A DNA stretch of 43,000 nucleotides from Roseburia sp. (GCA_023662875.1 JAMPIG010000021.1:1-43000); one strand, 5' to 3'; numbered from the stretch's first letter, positions 14,616-23,110 are shown. Translations and numbers: made by a program. Notes: generated by a model not told the origin, from the sequence alone.

Positions 14616-14879
14616 ATGACTATGATGACTATGTTTGCGCACATTTTTGCAAATCTGGATTGGAAGACGATCGCCGTTCTTATAGGGCTTGCCATATTGG
14701 TCTATGGACTGTTTCTCGGTCCGAAGCGCAAGGATTACGATAAGAAGGAAAAGAGCGAGATAAGGCATGACCTCCGGAAAGCGGAAGGCGGGAAGGATTA
14801 TATCTACAAGGGCAGCGGTATGTACAGGGATTCTAAGGGCAATGTAAAAAACGAGCAGTCAACGAATAAGAAAAAATAG
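14616..14879 (+). CDS. Small single-pass membrane protein of unknown function (87 aa)
   Basis: GGAGG lies about 12 nt upstream of ATG 14616. One membrane helix (about residues 18-35: KTIAVLIGLAILVYGLFLG) is followed by a highly charged cytoplasmic-looking tail rich in Lys/Asp/Glu with GKDYIYKGSGMYRDSKGNVKNEQ. No known family recognised. It is bounded by its own promoter elements and a clear terminator, so it is probably monocistronic. Confidence 0.75.
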   Translation: MTMMTMFAHIFANLDWKTIAVLIGLAILVYGLFLGPKRKDYDKKEKSEIRHDLRKAEGGKDYIYKGSGMYRDSKGNVKNEQSTNKKK

Positions 14880-14915
14880 GAAACCGGGAACAGTCGGTAA
14901 GTAGGGCGGTATAAT

Positions 14916-14959
14916 ACCCTGCCAGAGTTTGGCGAAGACCAAACTTTGACAGGGTTTTT
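14916..14959 (+). terminator. Rho-independent terminator after the 87-aa gene
   Basis: ACCCTGCCAGAGTTTGG (14916-14932) pairs with CCAAACTTTGACAGGGT (14939-14955) with two mismatches; loop CGAAGA. Followed by TTTTT. It isolates the small gene from the STAND operon downstream. Confidence 0.85.
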
Positions 14960-15075
14960 GCCAGTTATTCCCGCAGACGATGAGCCAGGTTGGCAATGCT
15001 GACCCTGGGCGTTGCTGAAAACCGGCCGCGGGTTAACTTGAACGGGCAGGCGAAAGCCGCGGGAGGGAGCGGAAC

Positions 15076-16341
15076 ATGACCGTTGCGGAGAAGTTTGAGC
15101 GATTGATGAGCATTATCGAATATTGGACGGGAAATGTGACGGAGACGGATCGATATGCGGGTCCTTTCCGATATTTGAGGGAGGAGCTGTGGCTGCGGGA
15201 GATATGCGTTGTCCCCGGCGTCAGCGTCAGCATCGCGCAGCTCAAGACCTTTCTGGCTTCCGCGGTTCTGGAAATCTATCCCTGGCGGAACGGTTCCAAA
15301 ATTTCCTACCGTGATATCCAAAAATACCTGGCCGGAGAGGAGCATTGCAAAAAGTACTCTTTTTTCTTCGGGGAGCTGGAGAAGTGCTTTTCCCGGGAGG
15401 AGAATGGAAGGGCTGCCGAAAGGACTCAGCTATGCGGGAGGAGCGCCGGGCTTATGGGAGATCCGGAGGAGAAGGGAAGCGTCTCTCTGTATCTGCTGGA
15501 GAAGCTTCAGACAATGGCCCGGATCAAAATTGGCGAGTATTGGCGCATGTGCGATCCGGATGGTGCGATACCGGAGGCCGGGGCGGGCGAAACGATAAAA
15601 TGGAAGCAGAAAGCGGTGCCGCTCCCGAAGGAAACGGACGAGGGAAAATCGGAGCGGGATGAGGAGGATGAGATATCGGCCCGGAAGCAGAACAAGTATA
15701 TGGAGTGTCTGCTGACAATCGCTCTCCATGAGATTTTTGTGAGGGAATGCGAACGACAGTACGGGCTGCGGCGGGCGGAGGCCGATGTGAGGCAAAGCAG
15801 CGTCGGGGAGCTGCGGGAGCTGCTGGAAAGCCTTGTGGATGCGCTGGCGCAGGAGAGCGGGGCGGAGGCCCGAACCTGTGTGGAAAGCGCGGAGGAAAGG
15901 GTACAGGGGGTGATCGAATATACACAGCGGCTGTCGAAGATGGTTTCCCTTTTGAATTCCTATGTGGAGCATGTGGTCGGTGTGGAGGCGGAGATAATAC
16001 TCGTCATGATTCTGGAGGCGAGGAATCTGGCGGACATAAAGAATGACGCGGATCTGTGGCAGCAGATGACAGAGTATCTGGAATGTATGCGGGACAGGTG
16101 TACGGAAAATTTTGTGCGATATAATAAAAACAGGGGAAGGCACTACCGGCAGCTGGAGGATGACGTCGAGCGATTTTTCCTGCGTTATATGAGGCAGACC
16201 GGCTTCGCGGGAAAGCAAAGCTTCGCCGGGGCGATGCGCGCTTATCTGGAGATTGCGGAGAGAGGAAGGCCTGACGGGGAAGGCCGGAGGAGACTGTGGG
16301 AGGTGCAGTGCGTTCTGGTGATGCCTCTGTGGCAAGGTTAA
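15076..16341 (+). CDS. Unrecognised 421-aa protein, first gene of the STAND operon
   Basis: ATG 15076 is preceded by GGGAGGGAG at good spacing. No known domain recognised. The sequence appears soluble and mainly alpha-helical. Residues ~1-115 contain aromatic-rich blocks (EYWTGNVTETDRYAGPFRYL; AVLEIYPWRNGSKISYRDIQKYL), and ~120-215 include a charged, probably disordered linker (KETDEGKSERDEEDEISARKQ). Residues ~215-421 are long amphipathic helices that may form a coiled coil or helical bundle (LRELLESLVDALAQES; ERVQGVIEYTQRLSKMVSLLNSY; FFLRYMRQTGF). It ends 104 bp before the STAND gene with no terminator between. A partner, adaptor or effector for the STAND protein is the natural hypothesis, by position only. 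Confidence 0.75.
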   Translation: MTVAEKFERLMSIIEYWTGNVTETDRYAGPFRYLREELWLREICVVPGVSVSIAQLKTFLASAVLEIYPWRNGSKISYRDIQKYLAGEEHCKKYSFFFGELEKCFSREENGRAAERTQLCGRSAGLMGDPEEKGSVSLYLLEKLQTMARIKIGEYWRMCDPDGAIPEAGAGETIKWKQKAVPLPKETDEGKSERDEEDEISARKQNKYMECLLTIALHEIFVRECERQYGLRRAEADVRQSSVGELRELLESLVDALAQESGAEARTCVESAEERVQGVIEYTQRLSKMVSLLNSYVEHVVGVEAEIILVMILEARNLADIKNDADLWQQMTEYLECMRDRCTENFVRYNKNRGRHYRQLEDDVERFFLRYMRQTGFAGKQSFAGAMRAYLEIAERGRPDGEGRRRLWEVQCVLVMPLWQG

Positions 16342-16344
16342 TGT

Positions 16345-16430
16345 ATTCAGCGCCCTCCGGGAGAGCGGGTACATAGCGTAGGGAAAACGGTTGGAAGGCC
16401 GATACATTCAGCGTTCTCCGGGAGAGCGGA
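16345..16430 (+). repeat. Duplicated ~25-bp hairpin motif between the 421-aa and STAND genes
   Basis: ATTCAGCG, two variable bases, then CTCCGGGAGAGCGG occurs at about 16345-16368 and again at 16406-16429. Each copy can fold around CTC/GAG and CGC/GCG arms. The second copy ends about 5 nt before the GAAGGAG ribosome site of the STAND gene. It resembles the pre-ribosome-site hairpins elsewhere in the window. Confidence 0.6.
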
Positions 16431-16445
16431 CGAAGGAGTAAAAAG

Positions 16446-19400
16446 ATGAAGATTTTGGAGTACAGGCAGGAAGAACTGTGTTATATGTGGAAGGACAGGC
16501 AGGTTCGGATGGAACGGGAGGATCTTTGGGGCAGCCCGGAGGAAAACAGGGGCTCCATCCTGGGCTATTGCAGGGATTTTTCGGAGGAGGAAGAGGACGA
16601 TAACGCTCATGTGGTTTACTATTACGGCCAGGGGGGAATCGGAAAGTCCTTTGTGTGCGGCGAGATCGCCCGAAGGCTTTCGGAGGTGCCGTACGAGGAT
16701 CGGCTGTATGTGGTCGCGGTGGATTTGCAGAGGCAGAAGAGCTTTGAGGATAATCTGAAGTGTCTGGCGGAGGGTATTGAGGAGCAGCTGGGCGGGAAGG
16801 AATCGTTTCCCAGATTTCAGATGGCATACTATAATTATAAAATGAAAAAGGGAGAGGAGGCTCAGCAGGAGGAGCGCTCTACAAAGTGGGACAGGCTGCA
16901 GGATAACGATTCCTTCGGTCTGGCGGCAGGCGTGGCGGGCTTTCTGACGTCCTTCGGAACCGTCAGCGACGTGATCGGTCTGGCTAACGACGGGTATAAG
17001 TGGTTCCTCAAGATGAGGGATAATGTGAAATACAAGGCTCTGGCGCATCGGCTCGAGGCGATGGGCGAGAAGGAGCTCAAAAACGAGCTGGTCAGGTATT
17101 TTGCGGCGGATTTCCGGGAGAATGTGGAGGCCCGGAAGGAGGTTAAAAAGAAGAAGAAAAAATTTGCGTTTCTGCTGGATACGGTGGAGAGTATGCGGTA
17201 TCAGGCGCTGCGCAGGGGAGACGACGAGGACTATCTGGAGTGGCTGGCCGGGAGCGACGGGCTGTTTCGGCTGCTGCCCGGGTGCTTCTGGCTGCTGTTC
17301 GGGCGGGAGGAGATTTCGTGGAGAGATTATGACAGGGAGTGGGAGGTTTCCTTCGTCTCAAAAGAGTTTGAGAAGCCGCAGGAGACGGCGGTTCGGGATT
17401 ATCTGCGGCGGCTGTTGTGTCCGGGGGGTATGGAGAGAGGCAGTGGGGCAGGGGATGAGCGGCCCGCTATTATCGAAGAAATCATCCGGCAGACGGAAGG
17501 GTATTCCCTGGGAATCGAAAACTGCGTCGATGTGTATTTCCGTATCTGGAATCGGAATCTGAGGACGAACCGGGTCGCGGACGAGAATGCGGCAGATCGG
17601 TACAGGCCGTCGCTGGAGGAGATGAGGGAGGTGCTGGCGGGGGGAAGCGGCAGCAAGCTGGTCTCCGCCCGCTTCCTGCAGTATTACACCCTTCAGGAGA
17701 GGGAGGTGCTTTATACTCTGGTCTGTCTGGGGACATGGACGGACGATATTCTGGAAAATGTGATCTGGCGGGGAATGTCGAACAATATTTTGATCTATGA
17801 GGAAATGTGCTCTACCTCCTTTATCCATACCTCAGGAGACGGCGTGAGAAGCATTCAGGGGCTGATGCTGGACGCCGTCATGGAGGACTGCGCCCCGAGG
17901 CTGAAAAAGAGGCTGCTGACCGTTATCCTGCAGGCGATGAAGGACAGGAGTCCGGACGAAATCTATTGGCTGCTCTTCCACTCGGCGATCCATACGGCCG
18001 GATTCTGTCAGCGGGATGTAAAGACCTGCGGGCAGCTGGGAGAACAGCTTGTCCGGGCGGCGGAAAGGATGTCGCAGGGCACGGAATTCGGCGAGCTGTC
18101 GGAGATCTGCGGCGGGCTCTTAAAAGTAGGGGGCGGGGCGGACGAGGATCTCTATAACGCAGCCGGGATCGGGGCGTATTTTGCGGGCGTGCTGCGGAAA
18201 AAGGATGTCGCGGAGACGCTGGCGCTGCTGCGCGGCCGGGAGCGGTTCGGAGCTTACAGCCTGCAGGTATGGAGGCTGCTGCAGCGGACGGCCTGGTACG
18301 CGGGCTGCTTCGGGGAGGCTTATGAGATAACGGAGCTCCTGGAGGAGCGCCTGGCGGGAGGGCCCGCGGACGTCGAGTATTACGGGCTTCTCCGCCAGAA
18401 GGCGGAGCTGATGCAGCGGCTCCCGGAGCGCTTTGAGAGCGGGCAGATGGAACAGGAGCTGGAGCGTGTCTGCAGTCTTGCGCAGGAGTTGTCGCCCGCG
18501 AAGCCCGAGGTGGCGGAGAAGCTGAATATGCGGCTCTGGGCGGAGTATCATTATAACAGGCGGGAGCTCTGGGGAGAGATCGCCTCCCGGAGGATCGGGG
18601 AATGCATCGAGAGATACCGCGCCTGCTGTACGAGGGAGGAAGCGGAGGAGGATGCGGGTCTGTGCGTGATGGAGATCATGCGGGAGCGCGCCAAGGGAAA
18701 ATTCTGGCTGGATGTGGCGAACGAATGGGCCTTAAAGGGGCTGCGGATTCTGGAGCGGCTTTACGGAGAACGGGCGGCGGAGCAGTCGGATATGAGCTTT
18801 TTGTTTTACTCCGTCCTCACAGGCGTACCGATGACGAAGGATGACAGGGAGCTGTACCGGGAGCTTTTTGAGGAGTACTATAAGGCTTTTTATAAGGGCG
18901 GGAGCTGGGACGTATTTCCCCTGTTGAATCATGCCTGCGTCGGCAGAAAGTATCGCGCCGGGGAGGATAGCGCCGAGAACGGGATGGAGAGGGTAGAGCT
19001 GGCTGACATCCTCGGGCAGGGTATCCTGTATCTTTCCAATCTCAGCAAAAACAGCCAGCAGAATCAGCTGAGGCTTTTATTGAGCTATTATCTCCGCGGC
19101 GAGTCGGAGCAGGATCAGGTCAGTCTGTACGACGACGGCGGCGAGGTCAATACCCGCATTCAGTGCGCTATCGGGAACAACAGGGTTCTCCTGTTCTTCC
19201 TGCAGAAACTGTTAGAGGAGCTGTGCCCGGAGAAGGAAGGCGCGGAGAAGGAAGGCCGGGAAACGAAGGGCGAGGAGCAGGGAAGCCGGGAGATGAGAGG
19301 CGCGGAGTCAGAAGGCCGGACAATGGAAGGTCGGGAGAAGGAAAGTGCGGGGTCGGAAGATCGGACAATGAAAGGCTCGGAGTCGGAAGACCGGGAGAAG

Positions 19401-20903
19401 AGAGGCGCGGAACAGGAAGAGACAAGGAGAAAAATCAGGGTGCTTTTACAGGCGGTCTTCGCGGACAGGCCGTTCTCGGACGCTCATTTTACGGCGGAGG
19501 AAAAGCGGCAGCTTCTGAGCCTTCTGAGAATCTGCGGGCTGGATACTGGCCGGGCGGAGTGGAGAGCGGAGTACACAGACAGCGCGGAGGGAGAGGAATT
19601 TAGGATTCTGGGAGCCCTCCGGGGCTGGGTGTGGAAGCTGGATTCCCGGGCGGATATTCAGATGGCGGCGACTCTGCTTTACGCGGCCTGGCGGCTGGAG
19701 GAGCCGTCCCTGGAGAAGCGTCTGTTGGAGCTGCTGGAGGAGCGGTTCCCGGATGGAAACAAAAGGATATCCTTCTGGTTTGCCCTGAGGCGGGAGGCGC
19801 AGACGGAGGGCGGCGAGTGGGAGAGCCGCTGCGAGGAATTACTCCGGGAAGCGATCGGGAAGGAGGATCCGGGAAAGAACGGGCAGAAATTCTCCGTAAG
19901 AACCAGAGCGCTGATGCGTCCCTATAGGCCGGAGCTGGAAGAGCGGTTGGACAGCGGCTCTCCTGAATTGGAGGAAAGCGGCGGTGACGGGAAGGCCGCC
20001 GGGAACGGATGGCAGGACAGCTATGAGACGGAATTGCAGGACAGGCTGGCGGCGGGGGACTTTGACGCCATGCGCGGCATGATCCAGGAGGTTCTGAACG
20101 GATTCAAGCCCTCTGCTCCGGACGATCGGTTTGCCGTGGCGCACTTTTATGTGCCTGCGCTGAAAAAGAGAGGGCTGGACGGCTTTTTGGATGGCATACA
20201 GGATCTGGCGCAGCAGCGCTCCTTCCTGGGAGGAGAATACTTTATCCTGCGGGCCTATGCGTACCTGGACGACAGGGAGGGCTTTACCGCTTATTACCGG
20301 GAAAACCGCGAGGCAATCTGGGAACGGCTGAAAAGCTCGTACACGCTTGCGCTCTATCCGGAGCAGGAGCTTTTCCGGACGGCGGATTATGTTTTCCGGA
20401 CAGGAGAGGGCTGGCTGGCGGAGGATTACTGCGGCAGACTGGCGGATTTATACGGATCTTCCGCTTATGGGGGAGCTAACAATTATGGAAAGAGGATTCT
20501 TCGGCGGTTGGGCTGGCTTACGAGCCATGTGCCGGTTCAGACGGTCTGGCGGCGAGAGCTGTTTACGGAGGCGCTGACCCTTTCCAACTATGAGGAGATG
20601 TACGGCCTGGCGGAAAAATATCTGGAGCGGTCGGAGCTGCTGGACTGCTTTGCGGACTGGGGACGCCGGATTTGGAAGCAGCTTTGCGATTATCCGAAGC
20701 TTGTGGACTTTAGCTTCTTTGAGAGCGAGTATTATAGATGGATGACGGAAAGGTTCGGAGAGGCGTTTCAGGAGCGCATGGAGAGGGAACAGCCGGATTT
20801 GTACGCCGCGAAAAGAGAATTTGAGGAATGCTTCCAAAAGGAGTATGTGCATCTGGTCAACAGCGCGGTTTGCAGGATCCGAAGCCTGACGGACAGGATG
20901 TGA
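16446..20903 (+). CDS. Large STAND-type (NLR-like) P-loop NTPase with long helical C-terminus, 1485 aa
   Basis: Start ATG 16446 with GAAGGAG 6-12 nt upstream. After ~55 N-terminal residues comes Walker A (YYGQGGIGKSF, ~residues 58-69), then VVAVDLQRQKSFEDN, a long insert with a small hydrophobic patch (FGLAAGVAGFLTSFGTVSDVIGLAND), Walker B (KFAFLLDTVESM, ~238-249) and a sensor-like GCFWLLFGREE (~279-289). A winged-helix-like region (LQEREVLYTLVCLGTWTDDILENVI) follows. Residues ~400-1485 are helical repeats without a clean TPR consensus, broken by a low-complexity Glu/Lys/Arg/Gly tract (~925-993). This is the layout of signal-transducing STAND ATPases, many of which are defence or conflict sensors. 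No N-terminal effector domain is fused; an effector may be the 421-aa neighbour. Identity beyond STAND-like is inference. Confidence 0.8.
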   Translation: MKILEYRQEELCYMWKDRQVRMEREDLWGSPEENRGSILGYCRDFSEEEEDDNAHVVYYYGQGGIGKSFVCGEIARRLSEVPYEDRLYVVAVDLQRQKSFEDNLKCLAEGIEEQLGGKESFPRFQMAYYNYKMKKGEEAQQEERSTKWDRLQDNDSFGLAAGVAGFLTSFGTVSDVIGLANDGYKWFLKMRDNVKYKALAHRLEAMGEKELKNELVRYFAADFRENVEARKEVKKKKKKFAFLLDTVESMRYQALRRGDDEDYLEWLAGSDGLFRLLPGCFWLLFGREEISWRDYDREWEVSFVSKEFEKPQETAVRDYLRRLLCPGGMERGSGAGDERPAIIEEIIRQTEGYSLGIENCVDVYFRIWNRNLRTNRVADENAADRYRPSLEEMREVLAGGSGSKLVSARFLQYYTLQEREVLYTLVCLGTWTDDILENVIWRGMSNNILIYEEMCSTSFIHTSGDGVRSIQGLMLDAVMEDCAPRLKKRLLTVILQAMKDRSPDEIYWLLFHSAIHTAGFCQRDVKTCGQLGEQLVRAAERMSQGTEFGELSEICGGLLKVGGGADEDLYNAAGIGAYFAGVLRKKDVAETLALLRGRERFGAYSLQVWRLLQRTAWYAGCFGEAYEITELLEERLAGGPADVEYYGLLRQKAELMQRLPERFESGQMEQELERVCSLAQELSPAKPEVAEKLNMRLWAEYHYNRRELWGEIASRRIGECIERYRACCTREEAEEDAGLCVMEIMRERAKGKFWLDVANEWALKGLRILERLYGERAAEQSDMSFLFYSVLTGVPMTKDDRELYRELFEEYYKAFYKGGSWDVFPLLNHACVGRKYRAGEDSAENGMERVELADILGQGILYLSNLSKNSQQNQLRLLLSYYLRGESEQDQVSLYDDGGEVNTRIQCAIGNNRVLLFFLQKLLEELCPEKEGAEKEGRETKGEEQGSREMRGAESEGRTMEGREKESAGSEDRTMKGSESEDREKRGAEQEETRRKIRVLLQAVFADRPFSDAHFTAEEKRQLLSLLRICGLDTGRAEWRAEYTDSAEGEEFRILGALRGWVWKLDSRADIQMAATLLYAAWRLEEPSLEKRLLELLEERFPDGNKRISFWFALRREAQTEGGEWESRCEELLREAIGKEDPGKNGQKFSVRTRALMRPYRPELEERLDSGSPELEESGGDGKAAGNGWQDSYETELQDRLAAGDFDAMRGMIQEVLNGFKPSAPDDRFAVAHFYVPALKKRGLDGFLDGIQDLAQQRSFLGGEYFILRAYAYLDDREGFTAYYRENREAIWERLKSSYTLALYPEQELFRTADYVFRTGEGWLAEDYCGRLADLYGSSAYGGANNYGKRILRRLGWLTSHVPVQTVWRRELFTEALTLSNYEEMYGLAEKYLERSELLDCFADWGRRIWKQLCDYPKLVDFSFFESEYYRWMTERFGEAFQERMEREQPDLYAAKREFEECFQKEYVHLVNSAVCRIRSLTDRM

Positions 20904-20960
20904 GCCATTTGGCTCCATATGGATATTCTGGAGGAGTACCGGGAAAGAATCGGGTGAGGA

Positions 20961-21488
20961 ATGAAGTACTATATCGCGGATACGCATTTTGGGCACAGAA
21001 GTGTGCTGACCTTTGACAATCGGCCGTTTTCGGATGTGGAGGAGATGGATCGGGAGATGATCCGCTATTGGAACGCGACGGTGAGAGAGGAGGACGAGGT
21101 ATATATCGCGGGAGATTTCGCTTATCGCAACGAGCGTCCTGAGGAATGGTATCTGTCGCAGCTGAAAGGAAGGAAGTATTTAATCATCGGCAATCATGAC
21201 AAGAGGCTTTTGCAAAATGAGAAGGCGATGGGATATTTTGAAGCGGCGGATAAGATGATGCATGTGTCCGACGAAGGGCATCAGATTTGCGTCTGTCATT
21301 TCCCGCTGGCGGAATGGAACGGGTTCTACCGGGGCGCTCTGCATATCTACGGACATATTCACGGCAGGCAGGACGAGACCTGGAGATTCATGAGGACGAG
21401 GCGTGGAGCGTACAACGCGGGCTGTATGCTCCACGGTTACCGGCCGGTTACCCTGCGGGAGCTGCTCAGGCAGCCGACGGATTCCTGA
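20961..21488 (+). CDS. Small calcineurin-like metallophosphoesterase
   Basis: A 175-aa single-domain enzyme with YYIADTHFGHRSV, VYIAGDFAYR, LIIGNHDKR, VCHFPLAEW and IYGHIHGR: all metal ligands present. By eye it is the same subfamily as the catalytic part of the 10980-11927 gene (shared TFDNRPFS-(D/S)-(V/L)-EEM block). Starts 57 bp after the STAND stop and is followed 30 bp later by another metallophosphoesterase, so it is part of the same operon. Candidate substrates are nucleotides or small phosphodiesters; unknown. Confidence 0.88.
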   Translation: MKYYIADTHFGHRSVLTFDNRPFSDVEEMDREMIRYWNATVREEDEVYIAGDFAYRNERPEEWYLSQLKGRKYLIIGNHDKRLLQNEKAMGYFEAADKMMHVSDEGHQICVCHFPLAEWNGFYRGALHIYGHIHGRQDETWRFMRTRRGAYNAGCMLHGYRPVTLRELLRQPTDS

Positions 21489-21518
21489 CGAAGAGTGCCA
21501 AGAGAGAGGAGTTTTGCG

Positions 21519-22517
21519 GTGAATTATGTGATAGGAGACGTACACGGGTGTTATCATGCGCTGATGCGGCTGCTGGAGAGGCTGCGTCTCACGGAAGAGG
21601 ACAGGGTTTATTTTGTGGGGGATTTTGTGGATCGGGCACCGGATCACGGGCAGATGCTGATGACAAACCGGTGGGTCTGCGAGCATATCACGGAGGACGG
21701 CCCGTTTCAGGCAGTGCTGGGAAATCATGATCTGGATCTGCTGGATACCTATCAGGAGCTTTCCGGCTATGAGGGAACCCCCGCGTTTTCCTTTCTGATT
21801 GACCGGGATACCTATGGAAGCCTTGGCGATATCACGAAAAAGATCCGGACGCTGCCCTTGTTCCGGAGGGTGGAGGCGGGAGGATTTACGAATATCATAA
21901 CGCATTCCTGGCTGTGCGACGAGGCCGGGCGCAGCGCGATAGCGGAGGACGGCAGCGTCAGGGAGGATTACAGTATCCGGGAGTCGCTGTGGGACAGAGA
22001 GCATTCCATAAAGGATATTCCCGGCAGCTGCCGGGTCATACACGGTCATACCATTACCTCCAGCAGCTGCTACGGGGAGAAACGGCGGGGAGCGCAGAGT
22101 AAGATTCTGTTTCAGGGAGCCGCCAATGTAAATGTGGATTGCGGGTGCTTTATGGGGCTGGCAAACGGCGGAAACCTGGCGGCCTTCCGGCTGGAGGACG
22201 GGGCTGCGTTTTACGCGTATGACCTTGAGGACGCCGTTGCGGTATATGAAGAGCTTGCGCAGCTGTCGCAGGAACCGTATGCCCTGAGGGATTATCAGAT
22301 TTTTCTGGCGTGCAATCCTCTGCGGGAACAGGTTTTTCTGTACGACGATTCCGATTACGTCAGGTACGCCTTAAATGCGTTTGAAAAGGAACAGAAGGTC
22401 GCTTTTTCCGACCGGGAAGCGTTTTTTGAGCGATGCCGGAAACGCATTTACTGGTGGAAGGCCTGTATAAGAAGGAACCGTAGGATTGACAGCAGATTTA
22501 TCGTCTGGAGCGAGTGA
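21519..22517 (+). CDS. PPP-like serine/threonine phosphatase or Ap4A-hydrolase-type metallophosphoesterase
   Basis: A 332-aa protein. GTG 21519 is chosen because GAGGAG lies 7 nt upstream and the domain begins at once: YVIGDVHGCYHALMRLLERL, VYFVGDFVDRAPDHG, VLGNHDLDLLD, NIITHSWLCDE, RVIHGHTIT. The GDVHG/GDFVDR/GNHD set is that of PPP phosphatases and ApaH/PrpE-type hydrolases. The C-terminal ~110 residues form an additional region (NVDCGCFMGLANGGNLAAFRLEDG, then an aromatic/charged tail). It is the last gene of the operon; a terminator follows at once. Confidence 0.85.
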   Translation: MNYVIGDVHGCYHALMRLLERLRLTEEDRVYFVGDFVDRAPDHGQMLMTNRWVCEHITEDGPFQAVLGNHDLDLLDTYQELSGYEGTPAFSFLIDRDTYGSLGDITKKIRTLPLFRRVEAGGFTNIITHSWLCDEAGRSAIAEDGSVREDYSIRESLWDREHSIKDIPGSCRVIHGHTITSSSCYGEKRRGAQSKILFQGAANVNVDCGCFMGLANGGNLAAFRLEDGAAFYAYDLEDAVAVYEELAQLSQEPYALRDYQIFLACNPLREQVFLYDDSDYVRYALNAFEKEQKVAFSDREAFFERCRKRIYWWKACIRRNRRIDSRFIVWSE

Positions 22518-22524
22518 AAAAAAT

Positions 22525-22560
22525 AAACATCAGGGTCTTGACAGGCTCTGATGTTTGTTT
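22525..22560 (+). terminator. Terminator of the STAND/metallophosphoesterase operon
   Basis: AAACATCAG (22525-22533) pairs with CTGATGTTT (22548-22556), followed by GTTTTAT. It physically overlaps the -35 box of the next promoter (22538-22543), which sits in the hairpin loop region. Confidence 0.65.
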
Positions 22561-22566
22561 TATACT
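22538..22566 (+). promoter_or_regulatory. Sigma-A promoter of the GntR/ABC operon
   Basis: Perfect TTGACA (22538-22543), 17-nt spacer, TATACT (22561-22566). It is embedded in the terminator of the upstream operon and directly followed by an operator. Confidence 0.85.
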
Positions 22567-22568
22567 CA

Positions 22569-22593
22569 AGTGTATTAAGAGACATAATACACT
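22569..22593 (+). promoter_or_regulatory. YtrA-type operator
   Basis: AGTGTA, exactly 13 nt, TACACT: this is the inverted repeat known for the B. subtilis GntR-family repressor YtrA. The arms extend to 9 bp (AGTGTATTA/TAATACACT). It starts 3 nt after the -10 box, so binding would block transcription start. A half site TAATACACA lies further downstream (about 22606-22614). Confidence 0.85.
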
Positions 22594-22699
22594 CACGAAT
22601 CATAATACACATGGCTTTTGCAGATGGAACCGGGCGACGGGCACCGGTATATTGTTCTTTTACAGGAAACTTCGGGACAATCAGGAAAGGAGGAAGTCC

Positions 22700-23110
22700 A
22701 TGATTCTGTTGGATTACAGAGACAAGAGGCCGATCTACGAGCAGGTAGTCGAAAAGCTGGAGAGGCTGATTGTGAACGGCGCGCTGGAAGCGGACTCCAG
22801 GATGCCCAGCGTCAGGAGTATGGGAGTGGATCTGGCGGTGAATCCGAATACCATTCAGCGCGCCTACAACCAGCTGGAGCAGGAAGGGTATCTCTACACC
22901 GTGTCGGGGCGGGGCAGCTTTGTGGCACCGGAGGGCGAGTGGCGGGACGGCAAGAAGAAAAAGATGCTGTCAGAGTGGAATCTTGTGACGCAGAGGGCCA
23001 GAGAATCAGGACTGAGCAGAGAGGAACTGGAAGAGGAGCTTTTCCGAATCTATGGGGGCGGCGAGAGTAAACCTAAGCCGAAAATCGATTGGGGGGGGGC
23101 AGAAACATGA
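22700..23110 (+). CDS. GntR-family (YtrA-like) transcriptional repressor
   Basis: A 136-aa protein with AAAGGAGG 6-9 nt before ATG 22700. Residues ~1-75 are the GntR winged helix: RPIYEQVVEKLERLIVNGAL, DSRMPSVRSMGVDLAVNPNTIQRAYNQLEQEGYLYTVSGRGSFV. The C-terminal part is a short helix (WNLVTQRARESGLSREELEEELF), as in the YtrA subfamily that lacks a ligand-binding domain. YtrA regulators control adjacent ABC transporters induced by cell-wall antibiotics; the operator at 22569-22593 fits autoregulation. The stop overlaps the ABC ATPase start (ATGA). A G9 run lies near the 3' end. Confidence 0.92.
   Translation: MILLDYRDKRPIYEQVVEKLERLIVNGALEADSRMPSVRSMGVDLAVNPNTIQRAYNQLEQEGYLYTVSGRGSFVAPEGEWRDGKKKKMLSEWNLVTQRARESGLSREELEEELFRIYGGGESKPKPKIDWGGAET

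Noticed and set aside
16128-16146. HEPN RNase motif in the 421-aa protein
   Set aside because: The candidate stretch RYNKNRGRH has the Arg-to-His spacing too long for the Rx4-6H consensus and no second supporting motif.
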